A stretch of 35,875 nt of DNA from Clostridium sp. (GTDB lineage: Bacteria > Bacillota > Clostridia > Clostridiales > Clostridiaceae): positions 1 through 35,875 of the forward strand of contig NZ_JAPFDR010000034.1 of the NCBI RefSeq assembly GCF_026168755.1, in the 5' to 3' direction. A program made the translations under genes and the position numbers. This document shows, piece after piece, positions 1 to 8,750 of this stretch. Position 1 is the stretch's first letter, and every line of letters begins with the position of its first letter. The notes beneath the pieces are model-generated. The model worked only from the letters and a program-made list of their open reading frames with translations. It was not told the origin of the DNA and did no database searches.

Positions 1-1
1 T

Positions 2-87
2 ATTGTTTTTTCCAGAAAAAGAGCTAAAGCTTCGAAAGTCACTTCGTTCCCTCAGCTTCTTAACGCTCTTTTTCTTCCAAAAACAAT
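2..87. repeat. Palindromic element, short copy (A)
   Basis: Long imperfect hairpin. Positions 2-24 pair with 65-87 at roughly 20 of 23 positions, and the stem continues inward through 25-31 against 54-62. On the minus strand its apex reads GCGTTAAGAAG, then GAACGAA, then CTTTAGC. The larger palindrome at 346-571 has GCGTTAAGAAG, GAGCGAA and CTTTAGC in the same order, so the two look like members of one repeat family. No reading frame of note and no U-run that would make it a simple terminator. It may extend beyond the left edge of the window. The function is unknown. Confidence 0.55.
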
Positions 88-171
88 TAAATTCTAAAAC
101 TTAATTACAATATTCCTTCCAATAATATCATTAATTTTTCTCTATCACTGGCTTTAAAGCTAAAAGATACA

Positions 172-345
172 ATTTACCGTGTTATCACCTTAAAAGTTAA
201 CGACTCTGCTATATTTTATATACCAAATTGTTAATTTTTAAATATATATTTTTTATAGCTAAAATTATAAATATACAAATTAACTATAATATCAGTAAAA
301 GTTGTAGCAGAAAACATTAACTATAAAGATGACGTTATAAGCAAA
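172..345. repeat. Weak large inverted repeat in AT-rich spacer
   Basis: Positions about 193-210 (GTTAACG..CTGCT) are complementary to 306-325 (AGCAG...ATTAAC) with one bulge. Partial pairing continues outward to about 172/345 and inward through AT-rich sequence. It sits between the two clearer palindromes. Much of the inner pairing is A/T and could be chance. No coding potential was seen here. Confidence 0.25.
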
Positions 346-571
346 CACATGGAAAAAGAAAAAATGAAATATTAATTTGGAGGGAACATTGAAATTAAGC
401 CGTAGAATTTAATAATTGATGGAGTAAAGTTGGCGTTAAGAAGTTTTTACTGTTTGAGCGAATAGCGAGTTTAAAAACTTTAGCAAACTTTACGGAATCA
501 ATTATATAAATTCTAGGCGAAAATTTCACAGTTCCCATAAAATAAATATTTCATTTTTTCGCTTCCACGTG
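346..571. repeat. 226-nt palindromic element (copy B) just past rnr
   Basis: Nearly the whole segment folds back on itself. The left arm starts CACATGG at 346 and the right arm ends CCACGTG at 571. Matching blocks in order are GAAAAAATGAAATATT, GGGAAC, TGAAATT, TAGAATTTA, ATAATTGAT, GTAAAGTT and AAGTTTTTA (441-449 against 472-480). The apex is GAGCGAATAGCGAG. It begins 10 nt beyond the rnr stop codon, so rnr transcripts would run into it. There is no transposase, no evident target duplication and no ORF. It could be a MITE-like repeat, a structured RNA or an mRNA-end stabiliser; the sequence does not decide between them. Confidence 0.7.
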
Positions 572-581
572 ACGAACAATA

Positions 582-2795
582 TTATTCGTTGAATTCTGGT
601 TTTGTTCCAAATTCTTTTTTAACTTCTGCTATTATTGAAGCTGTTTCTTCACTTGGTAGAATTTCTTCTAAATTTTGTTCGCTATCTAATATATCAAAGA
701 ATATTTCTCTATTATCAATATCAACTTTAGCACACTTAACTTTTACAGAATCACCCAATCTATAAACCTTTTTGTTTCTTTGACCTAAAAGCATTAAATG
801 TTGTTCATCATATATATAGTAATCATCGTCTAAATCAGTTATATGAACAAGTCCTTCTATAGTATTTGGAAGTTCTACAAATATACCAAATGATGTAACT
901 GAAGAAATAATACCTTCGAACTCTTCTCCAATTCTGTCCATCATATATTCTGCTTTCTTCAAATCATCAACTTCTCTTTCTGCCTCTTCTGCAAGTCTCT
1001 CCATTTCTGATGATTGTTTAGCTGCTATATCAACTATTGGAGCTAATCTAGTAGCTCTCTTTTCATCAATTTTACCATTTAAATATTCCTTGATTATTCT
1101 ATGAATTTGTAAATCAGGATATCTTCTAATTGGTGATGTAAAGTGGCAATAGTAAGTTGCTGCTAAACCAAAATGTGATGAACACTCTGGTGTATATTTT
1201 GCCTTCATCATACTTCTTAATAAAAGTGTACTAACTACAGTTTCTTCTTTTTTACCTTTTACTTTTTCTAATACTTCTTGAAGAATTCTAGGATGTATAT
1301 CTTGAGCTACCTTCATTGTATATCCTAAGTTATAAATAAAATCTCTAAACTTTTCTAATTTTTCTTCATCTGGATTTTCATGAATTCTATATACAAAAGG
1401 TAAATTAGTCCAGAACATATGCTCAGCAATAGTTTCATTACAAACAAGCATAAATTCTTCTATTATTCTATTGGCTATTTCTCTTTCATATGGCTTTATA
1501 TCTATTGGTTTACCATTATCATTTAATATTATTTTGCATTCTTCAAAATCAAAATCTATAGCTCCTCTTTTCATTCTCTTTTCTCTAAGAATTAAACAAA
1601 GCTCTTCCATTGTTTTAAAGTCATCTACTAAATAATCATATTTCTTAATAAGATCTTCATCTTTATCTCTTAATATCTTAGTTACATCTGTATAAGTCAT
1701 TCTTTCAGATGTTTTAATAACTGTTTCAGCTATTTCATGATCACAAACTTTTCCTTTATTATCAATAGTCATAAAACAACTTAACGCTAATCTATCAACC
1801 TTAGGATTAAGTGAACATATACCATTAGAAAGCTTCTTCGGAAGCATTGGTATAACTCTATCTATTAAATAAACAGATGTCCCTCTTTTTAATGCTTCTT
1901 TATCTAGTGGATTCTTTTCTCTTACATAATGTGTAACATCCGCAATATGCACTCCTAATCTGTATTTACCGTTATCTAATTTTTCTATAGAAACAGCATC
2001 ATCAAGATCTTTTGCATCTTCACCATCTATAGTAACCATTCTAAGGTTTCTAATATCTTTTCTTCTTTTTATTTCTTTTTCTTCTATCTCTTCAGAAATT
2101 CCATCAGCATAAGCTAAAACTTTTGGTGGAAATTCCTCTGGAAGACCATGCTTCTTTATTATAGTTAAGATATCTAATCCCTTTTCTCCCTTTTTACCTA
2201 AAACCTCTTTAACTATTCCTTCTGGACTTCTCCTCTTTTCAGGCCATTTAGTTACCTCTACAATAACTACATCCCCATGTTTTGCTCCATTTTTATCTTT
2301 TTTTGAAACAAATATATCTTGATTTAATCTAGTATCTTCAGGAACTACAAATCCAAAGTTTCTACTATCTTCATATACACCAATTATTCTACTATTTGCT
2401 CTTTCAAGTACTTCTACAACTTCTCCTTCTCTTTTCTTACCATTGATATCATCTCTAGTAATTTGTACAAGCACTCTATCATTATTCATTGCACCATTAA
2501 TAAATGAACTTGGAATAAATACATCTCTTTCCCCTTCTTCTTCTGGTATCAAAAATCCAAATCCCTTTTTATGTGCTTGAAGTTTACCTTTTATTAATCC
2601 TAACCTTTCAGGAACTGCAAACTTATCTTTTTTGGTTCTTACTATTGAACCCTCTAACTCCATTACTTTTAATGCTCTTTTAAAGGCCTTGTACTCATCT
2701 GGATTAATATCAAAAACTGCAACAAGTTCTTGAATATCCATTGGTCTGTATGCTTCTTCTTTCATAAAGCTAAGTAATGTTTCTTTTATTCCCAT
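582..2795 (-). CDS. rnr: Ribonuclease R (3'-5' exoribonuclease)
   Basis: Processive 3'-5' hydrolytic exoribonuclease that degrades structured RNA in the cytoplasm. In bacteria it is linked to trans-translation quality control. The 737-residue product has the full RNase R layout: an N-terminal winged helix (about 8-65), two cold-shock OB domains (about 67-125 with GFGFLIP, and 135-195 with NFGFVVPED), the RNB catalytic domain (about 250-575) and a C-terminal S1 domain (about 627-705). The Mg-binding aspartates are D257, D263, D265 and D266 in the DGEDAKDLDDAV motif. The ATG at 2795 follows GGAGGA by 6 nt. A strong terminator lies between secG and this gene, so it probably has its own promoter in 2800-3010. 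From general knowledge, clostridia often keep secG, rnr and smpB together; smpB would lie to the left of this window if that order holds. Confidence 0.97.
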   Translation of the reverse strand: MGIKETLLSFMKEEAYRPMDIQELVAVFDINPDEYKAFKRALKVMELEGSIVRTKKDKFAVPERLGLIKGKLQAHKKGFGFLIPEEEGERDVFIPSSFINGAMNNDRVLVQITRDDINGKKREGEVVEVLERANSRIIGVYEDSRNFGFVVPEDTRLNQDIFVSKKDKNGAKHGDVVIVEVTKWPEKRRSPEGIVKEVLGKKGEKGLDILTIIKKHGLPEEFPPKVLAYADGISEEIEEKEIKRRKDIRNLRMVTIDGEDAKDLDDAVSIEKLDNGKYRLGVHIADVTHYVREKNPLDKEALKRGTSVYLIDRVIPMLPKKLSNGICSLNPKVDRLALSCFMTIDNKGKVCDHEIAETVIKTSERMTYTDVTKILRDKDEDLIKKYDYLVDDFKTMEELCLILREKRMKRGAIDFDFEECKIILNDNGKPIDIKPYEREIANRIIEEFMLVCNETIAEHMFWTNLPFVYRIHENPDEEKLEKFRDFIYNLGYTMKVAQDIHPRILQEVLEKVKGKKEETVVSTLLLRSMMKAKYTPECSSHFGLAATYYCHFTSPIRRYPDLQIHRIIKEYLNGKIDEKRATRLAPIVDIAAKQSSEMERLAEEAEREVDDLKKAEYMMDRIGEEFEGIISSVTSFGIFVELPNTIEGLVHITDLDDDYYIYDEQHLMLLGQRNKKVYRLGDSVKVKCAKVDIDNREIFFDILDSEQNLEEILPSEETASIIAEVKKEFGTKPEFNE

Positions 2796-3013
2796 GTAAT
2801 TTCCTCCGTTTAAATATATTTAACCTCATCCAATATTTTCTTATACTCACTATTTATTATACTACCACATGTAAGTTTTTTTATTCAATAAGTAGTGCTT
2901 ATAATATCCTTATTATATTTTATTCAATACCATACCTTTTCAATTCATATAAATACTTTATATTATATTATTTCCATATCTTCATTTAGTAAAAACAATT
3001 AATGAAAATTTTT

Positions 3014-3046
3014 AAAAAAAATAGATCACCAAATATTAGTGATCTA
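3014..3046 (-). terminator. Rho-independent terminator of secG
   Basis: Perfect hairpin with arms TAGATCAC (3022-3029) and GTGATCTA (3039-3046). On the minus strand it is followed directly by a run of eight T (plus-strand A-run 3014-3021). It lies 9 nt after the secG stop. Confidence 0.9.
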
Positions 3047-3055
3047 CATTATATT

Positions 3056-3286
3056 TTAAATTATATTTAAAACTATTGTATTTATAGCAAATAAAAGCAT
3101 TGAAACTATAGTAACTTTAACTAACATTGCTTCCTTAGTTTTTGACTTATTCTTAGTAAAGAATGTTTCACTTTTACTACCTTGAATTAACCCGCTTAAA
3201 GCATCAGCTTTACTTTTTTGCATTAATATTGAAACAACAACTATTAATCCTAAAATTGCTTCCAAAACAAATAAAAAAGTTGTCAT
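3056..3286 (-). CDS. secG: Preprotein translocase subunit SecG
   Basis: Small inner-membrane subunit that assists SecYEG protein export. The 76-residue product has the SecG pattern: a first membrane helix (about 2-22, TTFLFVLEAILGLIVVVSIL), the MQ-S-A-L-G loop (MQKSKADALSGLIQGSKSE) and a second helix (about 54-75). I start it at the ATG at 3286, preceded by GGGAGGTG with good spacing. An in-frame ATG at 3301 overlaps that ribosome binding site, and an extension to 3337 would add a charged, non-SecG-like leader. It has its own near-consensus promoter and terminator, so it is a single-gene unit. Confidence 0.95.
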   Translation of the reverse strand: MTTFLFVLEAILGLIVVVSILMQKSKADALSGLIQGSKSETFFTKNKSKTKEAMLVKVTIVSMLLFAINTIVLNII

Positions 3287-3332
3287 TGCTACACCTCCCA
3301 TATTGTACTTTCGTGCATTTTCACTTAATTTT

Positions 3333-3361
3333 ATCATAACATAATACTAATTATATATCAA
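3333..3361 (-). promoter_or_regulatory. Promoter of secG
   Basis: Minus-strand -35 TTGATA (plus 3356-3361) and -10 TATGAT (plus 3333-3338), separated by exactly 17 nt. Each differs from the sigma-A consensus at one position. It sits about 45 nt upstream of the chosen secG start, which supports the shorter start because a start at 3337 would overlap the -10 box. Confidence 0.7.
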
Positions 3362-3395
3362 GATTGTTTACAAATAACTCCATTCTTAACCCTAC

Positions 3396-4475
3396 TTACT
3401 TCTCTATCATTATATTTTTATGGCACACTCTTTTGAATATATACTTACTATAATACTTATTTCTTGATATATTAATAAAAAGTACAATTAATCCACTAAC
3501 TATCACAAATAAATAAAAGCTAATTCCTCTGCTTAATAGCATTGCATAATTTAAAGTATTTGCTGGAAATAAAGTTTTAAACAAAGTTAAAAAAGCAGTT
3601 TCACTACTTCCTACAGAACCTGGAAGTGGTATAGCTGATACTGCAATAAATAAAATTGATTGAAGCGAAAAAATAGTAAAAAATGAAAAACCTGATAAAT
3701 TAAAGGCCCTATATACAAAAAAGGTTATACTGTGCATAAAAAATACTTGAACAAATGCTGTTAACACTACTTTTATTACAACTTTTCTATTATTATTTAT
3801 AAATAATGATCCTTTTTGATATTGTTTAATTTCCTCTTTCACTACTTCTCTTAACCTTTTTTCATCTAAAAATTTTATTTTGCTAATAATTTTAAAAACT
3901 AAATCTATTATTTTATTTATAAATGACTTTGAAAATATAGCTACTAATAGAAAACAAAATATAATACAATTAGTTGCTATTCCTATAAAAATTAGTAGCT
4001 TAATTGCAGTATTAAGACTTACAATAAAATCATATTTTACTATAAATGATATTATTGCAATAGTTATAGTAGTAAATTGAAAACTTGCAAGCTCTATAAG
4101 TAATACTAACGAAGAATGTGAAAATTTAATTCCATCTTTATTCATGTAATAAACTTGCATTGGTTGGCCACCTGATGATGATGGTGTTATTGAACTAAAG
4201 AAAAAACCTATAAATGAATATTTTAATCCCTTAAAAATACTTATATCATAAGAAAATAACTTAAGCATACGTCTAATATTTATTCCTTCACAACATATAA
4301 ATAAAAACATACATAGTATTCCTAAAAACACATACATAAAATTAACATTTTCTAATGATTTTAATATACTTCCTATGCTATTATCCTTAAATAAAATAAA
4401 AAATGTAATTGCAATTAAAGCTATAAAAAATATACTATTTTTCAAAATTCCCTTTGCACCTATAGTCTTATTCAT
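3396..4475 (-). CDS. LPG-synthase-TM (UPF0104/MprF-N-like) membrane protein, putative lipid flippase
   Basis: Polytopic membrane protein of 359 residues with about eight predicted helices. It carries both signatures of the lysylphosphatidylglycerol synthase transmembrane family (PF03706): SSITPSSSGGQPMQ at about 95-108 and AIPLPGSVGSSETAF at about 281-295. In MprF this domain flips a modified lipid across the membrane. The stand-alone relatives are poorly characterised and often sit beside glycosyltransferases. The ATG at 4475 follows AGGAGA. The gene overlaps the end of the deacetylase gene by 8 nt, so the two are translationally coupled. There is no aminoacyl-transfer domain, so it is not a full MprF. 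The transported substrate is inferred from neighbours, not seen. Confidence 0.8.
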   Translation of the reverse strand: MNKTIGAKGILKNSIFFIALIAITFFILFKDNSIGSILKSLENVNFMYVFLGILCMFLFICCEGINIRRMLKLFSYDISIFKGLKYSFIGFFFSSITPSSSGGQPMQVYYMNKDGIKFSHSSLVLLIELASFQFTTITIAIISFIVKYDFIVSLNTAIKLLIFIGIATNCIIFCFLLVAIFSKSFINKIIDLVFKIISKIKFLDEKRLREVVKEEIKQYQKGSLFINNNRKVVIKVVLTAFVQVFFMHSITFFVYRAFNLSGFSFFTIFSLQSILFIAVSAIPLPGSVGSSETAFLTLFKTLFPANTLNYAMLLSRGISFYLFVIVSGLIVLFINISRNKYYSKYIFKRVCHKNIMIEK

Positions 4476-5151
4476 AAAGTTCTCCTATCTTTAAAAATTC
4501 ATATCCTTCTTTAATCCATATAGGTATTGTTTTCTCTAAAGCCTCTATAGTTCTTCTAGGTGCTTCATTTTCACCCCTTCCATCATGAAGACAAATAATA
4601 CTTTTATTTTTTGATTGTATTATTAATCTATTTGATATCTCATCTGATGTTATATCTGCTTTCCAATCTCCTATAATTACATCCCAAAGTACTAACTTCA
4701 AATTATATTTTTTTAAATTTATAATAGTTGATAAATTAAGATGTCCCCATGGTGGTCTAAAAAATTTTATATTAATATTTAATTTCCTCATTATATTTAA
4801 GCTTTCTTTAAAATCATTACTTGTGTATACTGGTCCATTTAAAAGAGCATTTTTGTGTTCTAAAGAGTGAAGTCCTATAGTATGTCCCTCTTCTTCCATT
4901 CGTTTTATAATTTCACAATTTTCTTTGGCAAATTTAGCTACAACAAAAAATGTTGCCTTTATATTATATTTTTTAAGTAAATCTAATAGTTCAACTGTAT
5001 ATTTCTTATCAGGTCCATCATCAAAAGTTAATGATAAAAACTTCTTTTCCTCTAAATCCTTAATAATTGGAGTTCCTTTAAACTTATAGTAAATAGTTGG
5101 AATAATGCTATATGATAATATTAAAATTCCTATTATACCTATCATTATCAT
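4468..5151 (-). CDS. Membrane-anchored polysaccharide deacetylase (NodB/CE4)
   Basis: Metal-dependent N- or O-deacetylase of the carbohydrate esterase 4 family. The 227-residue product has an N-terminal hydrophobic anchor (about 3-21) without an obvious cleavage site, then one NodB domain. All five CE4 motifs are visible: TFDDGP (D44 base, D45 metal), HSLEH (H95 and H99 metal), RPPWG (132-136), DW (162-163) and LHDG (H189 acid). The catalytic domain probably faces outside. The ATG at 5151 has AAGGAGG about 7 nt upstream, and that site lies inside the last codons of the glycosyltransferase gene. The classical substrate would be peptidoglycan GlcNAc or a cell-wall polysaccharide. Its place between a glycolipid-type glycosyltransferase and a flippase-like protein makes a sugar lipid an alternative. 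Confidence 0.9.
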   Translation of the reverse strand: MIMIGIIGILILSYSIIPTIYYKFKGTPIIKDLEEKKFLSLTFDDGPDKKYTVELLDLLKKYNIKATFFVVAKFAKENCEIIKRMEEEGHTIGLHSLEHKNALLNGPVYTSNDFKESLNIMRKLNINIKFFRPPWGHLNLSTIINLKKYNLKLVLWDVIIGDWKADITSDEISNRLIIQSKNKSIICLHDGRGENEAPRRTIEALEKTIPIWIKEGYEFLKIGELYE

Positions 5152-5153
5152 TC

Positions 5154-6227
5154 TTATGCCTCCTTATTGAAGTGATTTATAACACTTAATATTTCTTCTT
5201 GATTTATATTTTCCTTAATCTTCTTCATATTGCTTTTCATCTTTGAAATAGTCTTATCATCATTTATAAGTGATAAAATATCATTAACTATATCATTTTC
5301 TTTATTCCAAACTACTTGTCCAATTTTTCTTTTTTCTATAAATTTAGCGTTCTTAACTTCCTGAAGCAAAAATGGATTAACTACATAAATAGGTGTCTCA
5401 CTATAAATTGCCTCAAATAAAGTTATTCCTCCAGATTTAGATATAATTAAATCTGATTTTTTCATATAAAAATCTATCTTATTTGTATATCCTAAAACCT
5501 CAATATTTTTATACTTACTTTTTAATTGTTCAAACATTTTTTTATTATTTCCTGTTATCACAGTTGTTTTTATATTTTCTTTATTATTTAATTCTTCAAA
5601 TAAATTTTTATTAAATGAAATTAATCCTAAACCGCCACCCATAATTAGAATCTGTTTTGATTTCTCTTTATCAAATTTTATAATATTATTTTTAAAACCT
5701 TGTTTAACTGGAATTCCACTAACTACTATTTTCTTTTCATCAATACCTTTATCAATTAAACTTTTCTTTATACTTGTATCACCAACAAAATAAAAATCTG
5801 TATTCTTATGAATCCATTCACTATGGCTAGAAATATCAGTTATAAATGTAATTAAAGGAATATTAGATTTCTTTAATGTTTTATATTTAGAAATATATTG
5901 AGAGCTTATAGGTAAAGTTGAAATAACTACATCAGGATTAAACTCTAAAAATAATCTATCTAATCCTTTTATAAAAAAATAATTAAATGTTTTTATATTA
6001 TTATCCTCATTATTCACATTTACAAAATTATATAAGTTTGCCCACTTAGTAACTAATGTATTGAAACCTTTATAAACAATCTTACTAGCTTTTGGCATTA
6101 AGTAATCCAATATATCAACTACATTAATTTCTACACTAGATTCCTTATTAATTATTTCTTGTTTTATCGCTTCTGATACTGAATAATGCCCCATTCCAAA
6201 TTTTCCTGTTAAAATCAATACTTTCAT
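5154..6227 (-). CDS. MGDG-synthase/UgtP-like glycosyltransferase (GT28 type)
   Basis: Cytoplasmic-face glycosyltransferase of the family that moves a sugar from a UDP-sugar to diacylglycerol or a similar lipid. The 357-residue product has the N-terminal acceptor-half motif GKFGMGHYSVSEAI (from about residue 8), a linker with IMGGGLGL (about 195-202), and the donor-binding motif SKSGGITLFEA (about 263-273). This layout matches the MGDG_synth plus GT28 C-terminal pair. I start it at the ATG at 6227, after GGAGAG. A TTG at 6242 is in frame but merges with that ribosome binding site. Two nucleotides separate it from the deacetylase gene. The sugar donor and exact acceptor cannot be read from sequence. 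MurG has a different N-terminal pattern. Confidence 0.85.
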   Translation of the reverse strand: MKVLILTGKFGMGHYSVSEAIKQEIINKESSVEINVVDILDYLMPKASKIVYKGFNTLVTKWANLYNFVNVNNEDNNIKTFNYFFIKGLDRLFLEFNPDVVISTLPISSQYISKYKTLKKSNIPLITFITDISSHSEWIHKNTDFYFVGDTSIKKSLIDKGIDEKKIVVSGIPVKQGFKNNIIKFDKEKSKQILIMGGGLGLISFNKNLFEELNNKENIKTTVITGNNKKMFEQLKSKYKNIEVLGYTNKIDFYMKKSDLIISKSGGITLFEAIYSETPIYVVNPFLLQEVKNAKFIEKRKIGQVVWNKENDIVNDILSLINDDKTISKMKSNMKKIKENINQEEILSVINHFNKEA

Positions 6228-6265
6228 AATATTTCTCTCCAATATTTGTTTTCTATACTTTTATT

Positions 6266-6315
6266 ATAAAAAGCAAATATTAAGATTTATTTAGATCAAA
6301 TCTTAATATTTGCTT
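6266..6315 (-). terminator. Strong hairpin upstream of the glycolipid trio (terminator or attenuator)
   Basis: Perfect 18-bp stem (6271-6288 with 6298-6315, 9-nt loop), followed on the minus strand by TTTTTATAAT. eno already has its own terminator about 155 nt earlier. This second one would therefore either back it up, end a short transcript starting between 6316 and 6466, or attenuate the trio's leader. Confidence 0.6.
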
Positions 6316-6466
6316 ATATAAATTCATGAATTTATTAAAATTTTATTAACATTTAATATTATTTTTGCTTAAAATTCTTTTTTAATTAAGATTTATAAAT
6401 TAATTTTAGCTAATGAATAATATCTTTCATATCGATTAATCTTTCATTTTAATTACAATTTTGTAA

Positions 6467-6507
6467 TTAAAAAAATATAGCAAATAGCCTATAAACTTGC
6501 TATTTGC
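6467..6507 (-). terminator. Rho-independent terminator of eno
   Basis: Stem GCAAATAGC (6480-6488) pairs with GCTATTTGC (6499-6507). On the minus strand the hairpin is followed by TATATTTTTTTAA. It lies 11 nt beyond the eno stop codon. Confidence 0.85.
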
Positions 6508-6518
6508 CAACTTAATTA

Positions 6519-7826
<1,308 letters not shown>

Positions 7827-7868
7827 TTATTTTTAACATTAAATGAAATATTTTATTCCAAAATCTAA

Positions 7869-7898
7869 TATCTACCCATTTATTTTTTACATCGGCAA
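7869..7898 (-). promoter_or_regulatory. Possible eno promoter
   Basis: Minus-strand TTGCCG (plus 7893-7898) and TAGATA (plus 7869-7874) with an 18-nt spacer, about 55 nt upstream of the eno start. Both boxes are imperfect matches. No better pair was found in the 205-nt spacer. Confidence 0.3.
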
Positions 7899-7942
7899 GA
7901 AATAATATTCTATTTTTTTAATAATTTATTTAATTGCAAAAC

Positions 7943-8000
7943 ATAAAAGCCAAAAGCTTACCAATATAATTTCTATAAATTATTAGCCCTTGACTTTTAT
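7943..8000 (-). terminator. Likely terminator of the kinase-fold gene
   Basis: Arms ATAAAAGCCAAAAGCT (7943-7958) and AGCCCTTGACTTTTAT (7985-8000) pair with about three mismatches. On the minus strand it ends in T-rich sequence (TTTTATGTTTT). It starts about 20 nt past the stop of the gene at 8020. Confidence 0.5.
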
Positions 8001-8019
8001 ATTTAATACCATAATTATT

Positions 8020-8604
8020 TTAATATTCCTTTGCATAATATTGGTTAATTTTATGCTCCCATTCCGAACCTCTTCTTTTATCTATTATATAAATTCCCCT
8101 CAAAAATTCCTCTAAAACATCTATTCCGTCAAGTCCCTTCATTAAATGTCTTGGATAATCAACTTTTCGTCTATAACATTGCTTTGGATCAATAACCATT
8201 AATCTCTCATTCTTATTAACATATATATCTCTACATCTTGCATCCAATTTTGTAAACTTTAAAGACTTAAATTCGTTAATTAATCTGTATAAATTATATA
8301 TAAGTTGCTGACTTAATCCATTTTCTTTTATATAGTCGTCCAATCTTGTACCATTAACCATATCTCTTAATATATAGTAATCTCCATTTTTATATATCCT
8401 AGGAAAATATTTCGATTTTTTTACTCTATATAATATCTCTGCTTCACTTTTACAAACATTTTTGTCCGTAAATATCTTTATAGCTCTATTCCCAGGTACT
8501 TCATAAACAATTCCATTATGTCCTTCACCTAATAGCTTAGCTTCTTTAAATAGATTTTCTATATCCTTATCGAAGTTCGCTGAATATGCATATGTTCTAG
8601 CCAT
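8020..8604 (-). CDS. Compact protein-kinase-fold protein
   Basis: A 194-residue protein with the core of a eukaryotic-like kinase or RIO/aminoglycoside-kinase fold. It has a glycine loop GEGHNGIVYEV (G26, G28, G31), a lysine in AIKIF (K43), an acidic partner in SEAEIL (E54), a catalytic-loop equivalent LDARCRDIYVN (D121, N130) and a metal-binding aspartate in VIDPKQ (D139, replacing DFG). The C-terminal lobe is much shorter than in Hanks-type kinases, there is no membrane helix or sensor domain, and the HRD motif is altered. Substrate unknown: protein, small molecule or none. The ATG at 8604 follows AGGTAGG. It stands alone between two terminators. Such proteins are usually annotated only as serine/threonine kinase-like, and I do not recognise a specific name. 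Confidence 0.7.
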   Translation of the reverse strand: MARTYAYSANFDKDIENLFKEAKLLGEGHNGIVYEVPGNRAIKIFTDKNVCKSEAEILYRVKKSKYFPRIYKNGDYYILRDMVNGTRLDDYIKENGLSQQLIYNLYRLINEFKSLKFTKLDARCRDIYVNKNERLMVIDPKQCYRRKVDYPRHLMKGLDGIDVLEEFLRGIYIIDKRRGSEWEHKINQYYAKEY

Positions 8605-8690
8605 TATAACCTACCTTTATTAATATTTGTACTATTATATTAACTATACTATGCATTTATAACAATTAATGATTGTTTATAATTATACAC

Positions 8691-8732
8691 AAAAAGAAAG
8701 ACTTATTACATTTATGCAATAAATCTTTCTTT
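8691..8732 (-). terminator. Terminator of the GH1 gene
   Basis: A 15-bp stem with one G-U type mismatch (8693-8707 with 8718-8732), followed on the minus strand by a T-run. It lies about 19 nt beyond the GH1 stop. Confidence 0.85.
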
Positions 8733-8750
8733 AACTCTAGTTTTCACTAA

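Noticed and set aside
1..345. tmRNA or smpB expected next to rnr in clostridia
   Set aside because: No tRNA-like ends, no tag reading frame and no SmpB-like protein could be seen here; if present they lie outside the window.
2777..2989. 70-codon plus-strand frame in the rnr-secG spacer
   Set aside because: Made of Phe/Tyr/Ile/Leu from AT-rich DNA, overlaps the rnr start, and has no ribosome binding site.
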